Assembly (NCBI GenBank): GCA_046331625.1
Contig: JAXLQL010000012.1
Span: forward strand, 124,001-188,000
Reading direction: 5' to 3'
Source: JAXLQL01 sp046331625
GTDB lineage: Bacteria; Acidobacteriota; Terriglobia; Bryobacterales; Bryobacteraceae
Length of the DNA stretch: 64,000 bases
Part shown: one piece after another, positions 18,172 through 27,178 of the stretch
Position numbering within the stretch: the first letter of the stretch is position 1
How the letters are laid out: every line of letters begins with the position of its first letter
Made by a program: the position numbers and the translations under genes
The notes under the pieces: model-generated
The model's input: the letters and a program-made list of their open reading frames with translations, nothing else
Told to the model about the DNA's origin: nothing
The model's database searches: none

Positions 18172-18519
18172 TTGCCGCCGGCCGATCACTCCTTCTAGCG
18201 AGCGGGCTCGGAAGAGCTTCTTGACCCGAGGGCGCATTTCTTCGACAGTCGCTCGCCGGATTCGGTCCGGTGCCCAGGCGGGTAGCGGCCCGAACTTGTA
18301 TTCGAGCTGCGAGCAAAGACCCTCGGCATAACCCTGGATCCACCCCTCGGTGAAGCCTTCGGCAAAACCCTCAGCGCGCCCCTCCTCGCGTTCGCTCCGG
18401 ATGAAGTCGGCGATGAAATCCTTCAACAGGACATTGTTCAACAGGCTCGCCGGAAGTCCCATCTGCTTCATTTCCAATCTGCCCGGTTCCTCCCGGCTTC
18501 ACCCGCCAGCAACGCTGCG
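18172..18519 (-). pseudogene. Decayed C-terminal fragment of an Rpn-family nuclease gene
   Basis: The minus strand encodes MEMKQMGLPASLLNNVLLKD and on to RARSLEGVIGR, closely matching the C-terminal third of the intact gene at 18580-19416. Upstream, homology continues to about 18519 but out of frame and with indels. The normal stop is lost, so an open frame runs into the 3' end of the beta-helix gene. The N-terminal nuclease part is absent. It lies downstream of the intact copy in the same orientation. A helical linker with repeated EGFAEGF-type units is longer than in the intact copies. Confidence 0.75.
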
Positions 18520-18579
18520 GCAACCGCGCACGTGGGCGGTCCACTGCGTATGAAGCTGTGGACGGTAGCGGGCACCCGG

Positions 18580-19416
18580 CTAGTTGCGTCCGATCACGCC
18601 TTCGAGCGAGCGTGCCTTGAGCACCTTCTTCGCCCACAGCTCCAGTTGCTCACGCGTCCCTTTTCGGATTCGGGCGATCGCGTATTCGGGTAGCTGGCCG
18701 AACTTTTCCTCGAGCTGGGCGCGAAGGAACAGGGCACCGCCCTCGGCAAGCCCCTCGCTGCGGCCCTCCTCGCGCTCGCTCTTGATGAAGTCCTTCAACA
18801 AGACGTTATTCAACATGCTCGCTGGCAATCCCATTTGCTTCATCTCCATTTTGAGCGGTTCGCCGAGGTTCCGCAACCCCGCCAATCCTGCGATCTGCGT
18901 CAACGCCCGGCGCTTCTGCTCCTCGGGCAACTCCATCACCTTTTTGAGAATTCGCCTCAGTTGCTTCTTCCCGTCTCGCGCCAGTGTCGCCAGCACCAGA
19001 TCTCCCGGACCGCCGCCTTCCATCAACTCGCCCGCCCGATAGTCGCGTATGTCGATCAGCCGGTATCGGACACTCGCAGCCCCCGCATCGAGGCTCGACG
19101 GCATCGTCATGCGCCGCGATCCGAAGTAGATCACCGTTTGGTCGACCCGCGTCTTGTAGCGCTGCGCGATCAAGAAACAATCGATCCCTTGGCGATAGGG
19201 CAAGTCATTGCGGTTGTAGCTCTGGAACTCGATGTGGCGGATGGCGCCGTTCTTGATCCGGATCACCAGATCCGCTCTGCGTTCGAGCGTGGTTGGCAGC
19301 TCGACGTTGAGGAATGCGCGGGGCCGCGAAATCCCCAACACACGCTCGAAGAACCGCGGACGATCATGCAGGAAGATGTCCTTCAGCATGCGGTCATAGG
19401 CCATGTGTTCCGTCAT
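18580..19416 (-). CDS. Rpn family recombination-promoting nuclease/putative transposase with DUF4351
   Basis: A 278-residue protein. The N-terminal PD-(D/E)XK-like nuclease domain shows RRADLVIRIKNGAIRHIEFQS, giving the D...ExQ active-site pattern. The C-terminal DUF4351 region has QLEEKFGQLPEYAIARI and LELWAKKVLKARSLEGV. Rpn proteins of E. coli promote RecA-independent recombination; this homologue's role is inferred. ATG 19416 aligns with the starts of the copies at 51079 and 51991; the open frame continues 11 codons further upstream through a conserved leader. Located between a TonB receptor gene and the decayed copy. Confidence 0.85.
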   Translation of the reverse strand: MTEHMAYDRMLKDIFLHDRPRFFERVLGISRPRAFLNVELPTTLERRADLVIRIKNGAIRHIEFQSYNRNDLPYRQGIDCFLIAQRYKTRVDQTVIYFGSRRMTMPSSLDAGAASVRYRLIDIRDYRAGELMEGGGPGDLVLATLARDGKKQLRRILKKVMELPEEQKRRALTQIAGLAGLRNLGEPLKMEMKQMGLPASMLNNVLLKDFIKSEREEGRSEGLAEGGALFLRAQLEEKFGQLPEYAIARIRKGTREQLELWAKKVLKARSLEGVIGRN

Positions 19417-19457
19417 GCTGCCTATGATCGCGCTTTGCCCGTAAAACATGCCGATTA
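19417..19457 (-). repeat. Conserved leader upstream of Rpn gene (copy 1)
   Basis: The minus strand reads ATCGGCATGTTTTACG, then an AAGCGCGATCATA segment, just before the start codon. The same leader, slightly diverged, precedes both intact Rpn genes at 51 kb. It is either a promoter or operator, or part of the duplicated unit. Confidence 0.55.
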
Positions 19458-19483
19458 CGGCCGCGACAGCCGGTGCCTCTGCC

Positions 19484-22400
19484 TCAGAACGTGAATCGCC
19501 CTGAAACTTGGACCTCCCGCGGATTCAGGAACACTCCCGTGATGCGCCCGAACTGTGCCGGATTCGTCACCGTCGTGTTGGGCGTGCCAAGGTGTGTGCG
19601 ATTGAACGCATTGTAGAGTTCACCCTGCAGCTTGAAGCCGATCTTTTCGCGGACCACGATGTTCTTCTGCACCGTGATGTCCCACTTGTTGATGCCGGCT
19701 GCGCGCAGGTCAGCCGAACGCGATGATGTGTACCGCAGCGTGAATGGCTGCTGCGGAACGAACTGCGCGGTGTCGAACCAGCGATCCACTTGATGGGGGT
19801 TGTTGCTCGACCGTGAAACACGCTCCGCGCCGCCGAAGGTCAACGCCGCTCCGCCCTGGAACGTGACCACCCAGTTGGCCTGCCATCCGCCGATCAAGCG
19901 CTGTACGACGGGATTGGCTCCCGCCGCGAACTTCTTTCCCCTGCCGAACGGCATCTCGTAGAGCCCGTGCAGCACGAGCCGCTGCGGACGATCCGAGTCG
20001 GAAATCACCTTTTCCACTTTTGCGTCATTCGGATTCAAGTAGGAGGTTGCCTCCATCAGCTTGCCGTTCGTGTAGGCGGCGCCGAAGTAGAGCCCGTTGG
20101 CCATGCGTTTGCTCACTTCGAGCTGAAGCGAGTGGAACCAAGAGCGTCCATAGGGAAGACTCGACTGCGTCACGCCCGTGTATTGCGGGAACGGCCGCAG
20201 AAGTTGCTGCACCGTGATGGTGGACTGACTCAGAGCGCTGGTCGGATCCGTGATCACGCCGAAGAACGGATTCGCCACGCGGGTGTTGAGGCGGTTTCCG
20301 AGCGCGAGGAATTGGTCTGGGTATTGATTGATGTTGCGCGACAAGGTCTGCCGCTGTGACATGCTTCCCACGTAGCTTGCTTGAATCGACAAGTTTCCGG
20401 GAAGTACGAACTGGAATCCCTGAGAGAAGGCTTGGTTGATGGGGTTTTTGAAATCCGGCAGGTAATTGCCCGGAGTGGCAAGGCCGGCCGTGACGCCCTG
20501 CCCTACTGCGGTAAGCAGCCCTCCGGCCGCGCCAGGAGGCTGCACCAAGCCGCTCGGAAACGGGTTTCGGACGGTGTTGAACGGAGTCAGATTGCCGTCG
20601 AGGGAGGTCACCATCTGAGTGGCGAGCGAGAAGCCGTCGAGGCGATAGTTCGAGATGATGTTCGGCCAGTAGAACAACCCGTATCCGCCGCGCGATACGA
20701 TCCAATTGCTGACGCGATAGGCGTAACCGAACCGCGGACCCCACAGCGCGGCCGGCATGTTGAGATGTTCGCGCGGCGTCTTGTCTTGGGCGAGGAAACG
20801 CAATCCGCCTTTTACGTTCAGGGCGGCCAGTTCCGGGATCGGCGCACGCGCATAGTTCGCCTTGGCTTGCGCCTCGAGTGGGCTCGAGATCGCCAGATCG
20901 AGGCCGGCATTGCCGCGGTTGAATCGATCGGTTGCGCCGCTTTCGTGTTCGTAGCGAAGGCCGAGGTTCAACGTGAGCCTCGAGGTCGCCTTCCAGTCGT
21001 CGTGGAAGTAGATCGCGTGATAGGTGGCTTCTAGCGAGGGTGACGCATTGATGTCGGCGGACCCGCTGTTGGGCATGCCGAGCAGGAATGCGGCGAAGTC
21101 GTGCCCGGCGTTGGGGGACACCGCGGTCGGGTTGGGACCCTGCGTGAAAGCGCGCCCGAAGTTGAAGATGCCTGCCGATCGATTCGGGTTGAACGAGTTC
21201 TGCTGCGTGACCATGTAACGGTAGCCCCACTTGAGCGCATGGCGTGCAAGCGTGTAGTGGAAGTTGACCTGCGGATTGTAGACGTTGTTGTAGGTGCGCG
21301 ATGAGGTGCGGCCGGCGCCGAGGTTCTCCACGTCCGCGTCGTTCATGTTGAAACGCGGGAACGTGGCAAATGCCACACTGCGAGCGAACGTGTCTGGGAA
21401 TCCGAGCGTGCGGATGTCGAAGCCTTCGCCGTACATGATGTTGGCGTCGAAGTAACGCGTATAGCCCATGCGCGCGTCGAACACCATCCGCGAATTCACT
21501 ACCCACGTGTAACTGGCGCCGGCGGCGATGTTGCCGCGTTCGAATTCGTCTTGTCCGCCGGTGGGGTTGCCCGCGGGCCTGCAACAGGCGTCGCCGTAGA
21601 AGGCGCTCGAGGGATCGGTGCGATGGTTCCAACCGTAGCGGAAGAACAGGCTGTGGTTCGCGCTGACCTGGTGGTCCACGCGCGAGGCGAGGCTCGCCCA
21701 CTTGCGCCCATTGATTTGCGGATTCTCGAAATTGAGCAGGCTGCCCGACGAGGGCGTGAGATTCGGCGCCGGGTAATACTTCAGCGCTGTTGCGGAGACC
21801 GGATCGAAGCGCGCGGCCGGAATCGCGTTGCCGGGAAACGGCGAGCGCACGTAACCCGATCCTTGCGGCGTGGTGGTGGCGGGATCGAAGATGGTCACAG
21901 CGCGGCTCGAGCGCGAGAAGTCTCCGCGGCGCTCGGCGTCAGTGGGCACGATCGCCCGCGCGAACGCATTGCCGCGGATCTGCGTGCCTTCGAAGTTGAA
22001 AAAGTAGTGCGTCTTGTCGACGCCCCTGTAGACTTTGGGAATCCAGAATGGCCCGCCGAACGACGCGCCGTACGTGTTTTGTTTGAACTCGCTCTTCGGT
22101 CTTCCAATGCGATTGTTGAAGAAATCGTTGGCGTTGAGGTTGTCGTTGCGTAGATACCAATACGCGGCGCCGTGATACTGGTTCGTGCCCGAGCGCGTGG
22201 ATACGTTGACGAACGCCGCCCCCGAGTGCCCGAACTCGGCGTCATATCCGTTGGTCTGCACACGCATCTCTTGCACTGCGTCGGGCGAAGGCGACATCGA
22301 AACGTTTGTGGTGCCCATGTTCGGGATTCCGTCAAGGAGGAACTCGCTGCGGCCCTCGCTGCCTGCAGCGGCGAAGTTCGACGGTCCGGCGACGTCCCAA

Positions 22401-22909
22401 GGGTTGAGCGCGCCGGGATCGCCTGTGTACTGGATGCCCGGTGAGAGCGTGAGGAATACATATGGGTTGCGTCCGATGAGCGGCAGCTCATTCAGCACCT
22501 GAGTGTTGATGGTGGTTCCGAGCGCGCCTGTTTCCGTGCGCAGAAGGGCCGCTTCTCCAGTGACGGTAACGCTTTCGGCCACTTCGCCGAGTTGGAGCGT
22601 GATATCGATGGTGGTGGTCTCGCCGGTCTGCAGTTCGACGCCGTCCTGGCGGAACCGCTTGAAACCAGCGTGCTCGGCGTCGAGTTTGTAGACGCCGCGG
22701 TCGATCAGCGTGAAGCGATAGAAGCCCGAGTTGTCGCTCGTCTCGGTACGGGCGATGCCGGTATCGACGCTGGTGATCTTGATCAATGCTCCGGGCACGG
22801 CGGCGCCGGTGGAATCGCGGACGATTCCGGTCAGATTGCTCTTGTTGACTTGCGCGAAAAGAAGACCGGCCGCGACAAGCGTCGCGGTCAGCAACACAAC
22901 GGATCGCAT
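19484..22909 (-). CDS. TonB-dependent receptor, Oar-like, with carboxypeptidase-regulatory domain
   Basis: A 1141-residue outer-membrane protein. After a signal peptide (ending near LLFAQ), an N-terminal carboxypeptidase-regulatory-like beta-sandwich (LTGIVRDSTGAAVPGALIKI) is followed by a plug-like region (LNELPLIGRNPYVFLTLSPG) and a long 22-strand-type barrel ending in a C-terminal Phe (VSGRFTF). Acidobacteria encode many of these large receptors for oligosaccharide or polymer uptake. ATG 22909 is chosen because aaggggtg precedes it and the signal peptide follows; the frame is open to 22984. It follows the PhoD gene by 16 bp. Confidence 0.9.
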   Translation of the reverse strand: MRSVVLLTATLVAAGLLFAQVNKSNLTGIVRDSTGAAVPGALIKITSVDTGIARTETSDNSGFYRFTLIDRGVYKLDAEHAGFKRFRQDGVELQTGETTTIDITLQLGEVAESVTVTGEAALLRTETGALGTTINTQVLNELPLIGRNPYVFLTLSPGIQYTGDPGALNPWDVAGPSNFAAAGSEGRSEFLLDGIPNMGTTNVSMSPSPDAVQEMRVQTNGYDAEFGHSGAAFVNVSTRSGTNQYHGAAYWYLRNDNLNANDFFNNRIGRPKSEFKQNTYGASFGGPFWIPKVYRGVDKTHYFFNFEGTQIRGNAFARAIVPTDAERRGDFSRSSRAVTIFDPATTTPQGSGYVRSPFPGNAIPAARFDPVSATALKYYPAPNLTPSSGSLLNFENPQINGRKWASLASRVDHQVSANHSLFFRYGWNHRTDPSSAFYGDACCRPAGNPTGGQDEFERGNIAAGASYTWVVNSRMVFDARMGYTRYFDANIMYGEGFDIRTLGFPDTFARSVAFATFPRFNMNDADVENLGAGRTSSRTYNNVYNPQVNFHYTLARHALKWGYRYMVTQQNSFNPNRSAGIFNFGRAFTQGPNPTAVSPNAGHDFAAFLLGMPNSGSADINASPSLEATYHAIYFHDDWKATSRLTLNLGLRYEHESGATDRFNRGNAGLDLAISSPLEAQAKANYARAPIPELAALNVKGGLRFLAQDKTPREHLNMPAALWGPRFGYAYRVSNWIVSRGGYGLFYWPNIISNYRLDGFSLATQMVTSLDGNLTPFNTVRNPFPSGLVQPPGAAGGLLTAVGQGVTAGLATPGNYLPDFKNPINQAFSQGFQFVLPGNLSIQASYVGSMSQRQTLSRNINQYPDQFLALGNRLNTRVANPFFGVITDPTSALSQSTITVQQLLRPFPQYTGVTQSSLPYGRSWFHSLQLEVSKRMANGLYFGAAYTNGKLMEATSYLNPNDAKVEKVISDSDRPQRLVLHGLYEMPFGRGKKFAAGANPVVQRLIGGWQANWVVTFQGGAALTFGGAERVSRSSNNPHQVDRWFDTAQFVPQQPFTLRYTSSRSADLRAAGINKWDITVQKNIVVREKIGFKLQGELYNAFNRTHLGTPNTTVTNPAQFGRITGVFLNPREVQVSGRFTF

Positions 22910-22925
22910 TCTTTGCACCCCTTCT

Positions 22926-24413
22926 TCAACTGGTAGGTATTTCCTGCTTGAAGAGAGTTTCTCGCTTTTGATTCCGCAATGCAACCGTCATAGCCCCGGT
23001 CTTGCCCTCGATGAACACTTCGCCGAAATACTGACCGGAGGCAGGCGAAGAATTCGGCGCCGTGGGGAATTTCTGGAACTTCACTTCGGGACCAAAGGTG
23101 TTGTCGAGCTGCGCCGGACCGAAAGTGCCCGCGTTGAGCGGTCCGCTGACGAATTCCCAGAACGGATCGAAATCGGTGAACTGCGCCTTCTCCGGGCGAT
23201 AGATGTGCGCCGCCGTGTAGTGCACATCGGCGGTGAGCCACACCACATTTCGCACGCGCTGCTTCTTCATCGACGTGAGCAGGTCCGCGATTTCGAACTC
23301 ACGCCCGAGCACGGGTCCATCGCCGTTGGCCACCGCTTCGAACATCGCGCGGCCCTGCGAATCCTTACCGTCAGGCACGAGCAATCCCAGTGGCATGTCG
23401 GCGGCGATCACCTTCCACAGTGCCTTCGATCGGGCGAGGTCACGCTTCAGCCACTGAATCTGCGGTGTCCCCATGAAGGCCGTTTCGCCAGACGCCGCCG
23501 CTTGCCGGTTGTAACCGTTGGCCGCGCGATAGGTGCGCATGTCGAGCACGAACACGTCGAGCAGCGGGCCATAGGGGATCCGCCGGTAAATGCGGTTCGA
23601 CGTGATGCGCATCGGCGCGTGCTCGAGAAACGCCTGCCGCGCGTGCGCCACAAGCGTACCGATGTCCTTCACCTTGTAGCGCGCGTCACTGACCAGATCC
23701 TTGCCCGGCGACCAGTTGTTGATCACCTCGTGGTCATCCCACTGCCAGACCTGCGCCACTGACGCATTGAAGCGCCGCACGTTCTCATCCATCATGTTGT
23801 AGAGATACGCTCCGCGGAACTCCTCCACCGTCTCGGCCACCTTGCTCTTGGCCTCGGTCACCACGTTGCGCCACACCAAGCCATCCGGAGTCTTCTGCTC
23901 GCGAGGAATCGGACCGTCGGCGTAGATGTTGTCGCCCGAGTGGATGAAGAAATCGGGATCGGTGCGGCGCATTCCCTCGTAGCTCACCATGCCGCCGAGA
24001 TCCGGGTTGATGCCGTAGCCCTGCCCGCACGTATCGCCGGACCACAGGAACCGAACATCCCGCCGGTCACGCGGCGCCGTGCGAAAACGGCCCGCCACGG
24101 GCTCTCCGTCTCCGAAACGTGCACGGTAGAAAATGGTTTGGCCGGGGGGAAGGCCGGTCAGGTCCACACGCGCGGTGAGTCCGGTTGCGTCCGTTGCGGC
24201 GCCGCCCTTTACGGTGCGCAGTCCCGTCATCTGCTCCGTGGTGGACCATTCCACCACCAGTTGCTCCGGGCGATCCGAGCGCGCCCACACGATGGCGCGA
24301 TCGGCCAGCACATCGCCCGACATCACGCCATACGGGAGCTTGGGTCGAGATTGCGAAAGGGCCAGGGCAGGGAAGAAGAGGAAAGGTCGTCTTGTCATAG
24401 TTCCTGTCGTCAT
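22926..24413 (-). CDS. PhoD-like alkaline phosphatase/phosphodiesterase
   Basis: A 495-residue exported metallophosphatase with a twin-arginine-like N-terminus (MTRRPFLFFPALA). Metal-site motifs are GDTCGQGYG, HSGDNIYADGP, WQWDDHEVINNW and TADVHYTAAH, as in the PhoD family (Ca/Fe-dependent phosphomono- and diesterases). The start at 24413 overlaps the sulfatase stop (ATGA) and has its own caggagct ribosome-binding site; a second ATG at 24398 also has one. Probably co-expressed with the sulfatase and the TonB receptor for scavenging phosphate and sulfate esters. Confidence 0.9.
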   Translation of the reverse strand: MTTGTMTRRPFLFFPALALSQSRPKLPYGVMSGDVLADRAIVWARSDRPEQLVVEWSTTEQMTGLRTVKGGAATDATGLTARVDLTGLPPGQTIFYRARFGDGEPVAGRFRTAPRDRRDVRFLWSGDTCGQGYGINPDLGGMVSYEGMRRTDPDFFIHSGDNIYADGPIPREQKTPDGLVWRNVVTEAKSKVAETVEEFRGAYLYNMMDENVRRFNASVAQVWQWDDHEVINNWSPGKDLVSDARYKVKDIGTLVAHARQAFLEHAPMRITSNRIYRRIPYGPLLDVFVLDMRTYRAANGYNRQAAASGETAFMGTPQIQWLKRDLARSKALWKVIAADMPLGLLVPDGKDSQGRAMFEAVANGDGPVLGREFEIADLLTSMKKQRVRNVVWLTADVHYTAAHIYRPEKAQFTDFDPFWEFVSGPLNAGTFGPAQLDNTFGPEVKFQKFPTAPNSSPASGQYFGEVFIEGKTGAMTVALRNQKRETLFKQEIPTS

Positions 24414-25756
24414 AGCTCCTGGGCCGAAGGCTTTTCGTCGAACTGCCCCTGATCTCCAGTTTCGTCTATCCAGCGGAGCAAGCGCGCGCTCAACTCTGAT
24501 CGAATCGGCTGCATCGCCGGTTCGTGCGTGAGGTTCTTGATCTCGTGCGGATCCGCCTTCAGATCGTAGAGCTCTTCGTCAGGCTTGCGCGGCGCCATGA
24601 ATTGCGCCTGCACGGCGTTGAGCTTGCCCGCTTCGTAGAGCTTCTTCATCACGCCGAGCGTCGGGTAGTTCGTCTCGATGTATTCGTTGTACTGCGTGTA
24701 GGGGCGCAACGGCATGTAGTTGCGGATGTACTTGAAACGATCGGTGCGGATCGAGCGGATTCGATCGACGGTCATGTCGCAGCGGTCGCGCGCGGTGATG
24801 ATGTGGTCGCGCGTCGAAGCCTTGCGCCCGAACAGGGGCCGCCCGTCGAACTTCGCCGGAATGTCGATGCCAGCAGCCCAGAGCGTGGTAGCCGTGATGT
24901 CGAGTGAGAGCGTCAGGTCGTCACGAACCGAGCCTTCGCTGATGCCGCTGTCGGGCCACCATGCGATCAGTGGAACGTGAGTGCCCGGATCGTAGAGCCA
25001 CTGCTTGCCGCGGATGAGGCATCGTCCGTTGTCGCCGAAGAACATCACGAGCGTGTTGTCGAGCAGGTCGTCTTTGCGGAGCAGGTCGAGCGTCATGCCG
25101 ATCTGCGAGTCGAGCAGATTGATGGCGTCGAGGTGATTGGCGTACTCGTCGCGGACCACCGGGTGATCGGGCCAGTAGGGCGGAAGCTCCAGCTTGGCGG
25201 GGTCGACGAGATACCTCTGCTTGCGCGCGAGCGGAAACGCGGGTCCTTTGTGCGGTGCTTGGTAATTGATGTGAGCGAAGAACGGCTGGCCTGCGGAGCG
25301 CTGGTTCCAGTGGTTGCCGTCGAAAGGTTTCGGCGCATCCCAGTTGAGATCGGTCTTGCCGGTGGCGCCGATATCCACGGCCGCTTTGGTGGGATTGCAC
25401 GTGAAGTAGCCGCGGTCGCGCAACCGGTCCGTGATGAGGCGCACGCCGTCAGGGAGCTTGTAGCCGTCTTTGCGATGGCTCCGATGATTGTGCGTTCCCG
25501 ACGTGGTTTGGTAGACGCCCGTCATGAAGCCAGATCGGCTCGACGAGCACACCGGCGCGGTGGTGAACGTGCGCGTGAACCGAACTCCCTCCTCGGCCAG
25601 CTTGTCGAGATTCGGAGTGCGCATTTGCGGCGCGCCGTAGCAGCCGACCGAAGGGTTCATATCCTCGCCCGTGAGCCACACGATATTGGGCGGTTTTCGG
25701 GCGCGCTGGAGGAACGCAGGGGCGGTCACGGCGCCCAGGAAATCGCGGCGTTGCAT
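24410..25756 (-). CDS. Sulfatase, formylglycine-dependent
   Basis: A 448-residue type I sulfatase with a Tat-like N-terminus (MQRRDFLGAVTAPAFL). The active-site consensus C-x-S-x-R is seen as CSSSR (C70-R74), so the Cys must be converted to formylglycine. Metal ligands are expected in WLTGEDMNPS and in FFGDNGRCLI. The overall layout resembles heparan N-sulfatase and arylsulfatase-type polysaccharide sulfatases. The only SUMF1-domain protein in the window is the haem fusion at 2868, which is unlikely to be its activator. First gene of the sulfatase-PhoD-TonB cluster. Confidence 0.9.
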   Translation of the reverse strand: MQRRDFLGAVTAPAFLQRARKPPNIVWLTGEDMNPSVGCYGAPQMRTPNLDKLAEEGVRFTRTFTTAPVCSSSRSGFMTGVYQTTSGTHNHRSHRKDGYKLPDGVRLITDRLRDRGYFTCNPTKAAVDIGATGKTDLNWDAPKPFDGNHWNQRSAGQPFFAHINYQAPHKGPAFPLARKQRYLVDPAKLELPPYWPDHPVVRDEYANHLDAINLLDSQIGMTLDLLRKDDLLDNTLVMFFGDNGRCLIRGKQWLYDPGTHVPLIAWWPDSGISEGSVRDDLTLSLDITATTLWAAGIDIPAKFDGRPLFGRKASTRDHIITARDRCDMTVDRIRSIRTDRFKYIRNYMPLRPYTQYNEYIETNYPTLGVMKKLYEAGKLNAVQAQFMAPRKPDEELYDLKADPHEIKNLTHEPAMQPIRSELSARLLRWIDETGDQGQFDEKPSAQEL

Positions 25757-25763
25757 CGGTTCG

Positions 25764-25769
25764 ATGATA
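25764..25769 (-). promoter_or_regulatory. -10-like hexamer TATCAT, possible leaderless start of sulfatase operon
   Basis: TATCAT on the minus strand ends 7 nt before the ATG at 25756. The divergent trpC start at 25788 lies only 31 bp away, leaving no room for a conventional 5' leader. Confidence 0.4.
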
Positions 25770-25787
25770 CGATAAAGGATTCCCCCG

Positions 25788-26576
25788 ATGATGCGGGCCG
25801 TCCCCGGCGTTCTCGCCAAAATCGCCGATCACAAGCGCATGGAACTGGCCGGACGCGTGTCCCAACGCGCCGCCTTCGAGCGCATGGCCGAATATCGTCT
25901 GGGCGATCGCCGCGACTTCCGAGCCGCCTTGGAGTCGCGCCAGCCGGCCATCATCGCGGAAATCAAAAAGGCTTCGCCGAGCAAAGGGCTGCTCGCGCCC
26001 GATTTCGATCCGCGCCGCAACGCGTGCGATTACGCCCGCGGAGGCGCCGCGTGCTTGTCCGTGCTCACCGACGAGCAGTTTTTCCAGGGCTCACTCGCTG
26101 ACATGCAGGCCGCTCGTGCCGAGTGTCCTCTGCCCGCGCTGCGCAAGGATTTCACGCTCGACGAGTTTCATGTGATCGAAGCCGCCGCACACGGCGCCGA
26201 TGCGATTCTGCTCATCGTGGCGCTGCTCGAAACGGCCGAACTGACGCGCTTTCGCGAGGTCGCCGAGCGCTATCGCATGGCGGCGATCGTGGAAGTGCAT
26301 GACGAAGAAGAACTGGCTCGCGCCGTCGATTCCGGAGCCCGCATCATCGGCGTCAACAATCGTGACCTGCGTGATTTTTCCGTACGCCTGGAAACGAGCG
26401 AACGGCTGGCCGAGCGCATTCCGGCGGGCGTATTGCGCATCGCTGAAAGCGGCATCCACGCCCATGCCGACGTGCAGCGCTTGGCCGCCTCCGGCTACGG
26501 CGCGTTCCTGGTGGGCGAACATTTGATGAAGTCCGGAGATCCGGCCGCTGCTTTGAGCGCACTGCTCGGCTCATGA
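25788..26576 (+). CDS. trpC: Indole-3-glycerol phosphate synthase
   Basis: A 262-residue (beta/alpha)8 enzyme that closes the indole ring by decarboxylating CdRP to indole-3-glycerol phosphate in tryptophan synthesis. Visible signatures are IIAEIKKASPSKG with the catalytic Lys, LSVLTDEQFFQGS, PALRKDFTLDEFHV, GVNNRDLRDF and IAESGI. First gene of the aromatic operon; trpE, trpG and trpD are not in this window. ATG codons at 25788 and 25791 are both possible; a weak aaaggat lies upstream. The stop overlaps the trpF start. Confidence 0.97.
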   Translation: MMRAVPGVLAKIADHKRMELAGRVSQRAAFERMAEYRLGDRRDFRAALESRQPAIIAEIKKASPSKGLLAPDFDPRRNACDYARGGAACLSVLTDEQFFQGSLADMQAARAECPLPALRKDFTLDEFHVIEAAAHGADAILLIVALLETAELTRFREVAERYRMAAIVEVHDEEELARAVDSGARIIGVNNRDLRDFSVRLETSERLAERIPAGVLRIAESGIHAHADVQRLAASGYGAFLVGEHLMKSGDPAAALSALLGS

Positions 26577-27178
26577 TCATCAAGGTCTGCGGCATTACCT
26601 CCCGCGAAGATGCGCTGGCCGCCGTGGAGGCCGGAGCGACGGCCCTCGGATTCAATTTCTGGCCGAAGAGCCCTCGCTGGATCGAGCCCTCGGCCGCCGC
26701 CGCCATCGCGGCCGAACTGCCGCCCGGCGTGCTGAAGGCCGGCGTGTTCGTGAACGAAACGGCGGAACACGTCGAAAATGTTTCAAACAAAGCCGGGCTC
26801 GACGTTGCGCAGCTACACGGCGCCTGCGGAACTCCCCGCGGAATCCGTGTCTGGAAGGGCCACTCCGTGAAGGAAGGATTTTCCTCCTCCGTGCTCGAAG
26901 ATCCCGAGGCCGAAGCCTTCCTGCTCGACGCGCCGGCCGGCGACCAGTACGGCGGCACCGGACGCACCTTTGACTGGAACCTCATTCGCGGCCTCCGCTG
27001 CCGCATCGTCCTCGCCGGCGGACTCGACGCCTCGAACGTCGCCCGCGCAATCGAAGTGGCTCGGCCGTGGGGCGTAGACGCGTGCTCGCGCATCGAGTCC
27101 TCGCCCGGTCGCAAAGATCACGCGAAGATGGCAGCCTTCGTTCGAGCCGCCCTCGACGCTGCACTGATACTCCAATGA
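26573..27178 (+). CDS. trpF: Phosphoribosylanthranilate isomerase
   Basis: A 201-residue TIM-barrel enzyme converting N-(5-phosphoribosyl)anthranilate to CdRP. The N-terminal IKVCGITSREDA carries the catalytic Cys, followed by ALGFNFWPKSPRWI, VQLHG-type VAQLHGACG, and the C-terminal LAGGLDASNV phosphate-binding loop. The start overlaps trpC (ATGA) and the stop overlaps trpB (ATGA), so translation is tightly coupled. Confidence 0.96.
   Translation: MIIKVCGITSREDALAAVEAGATALGFNFWPKSPRWIEPSAAAAIAAELPPGVLKAGVFVNETAEHVENVSNKAGLDVAQLHGACGTPRGIRVWKGHSVKEGFSSSVLEDPEAEAFLLDAPAGDQYGGTGRTFDWNLIRGLRCRIVLAGGLDASNVARAIEVARPWGVDACSRIESSPGRKDHAKMAAFVRAALDAALILQ

Noticed and set aside
20025..21701. 558-codon minus-strand frame in another phase of the TonB receptor gene
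   Set aside because: Same strand, shifted phase, with Arg/His/Pro-rich composition typical of a shadow frame.
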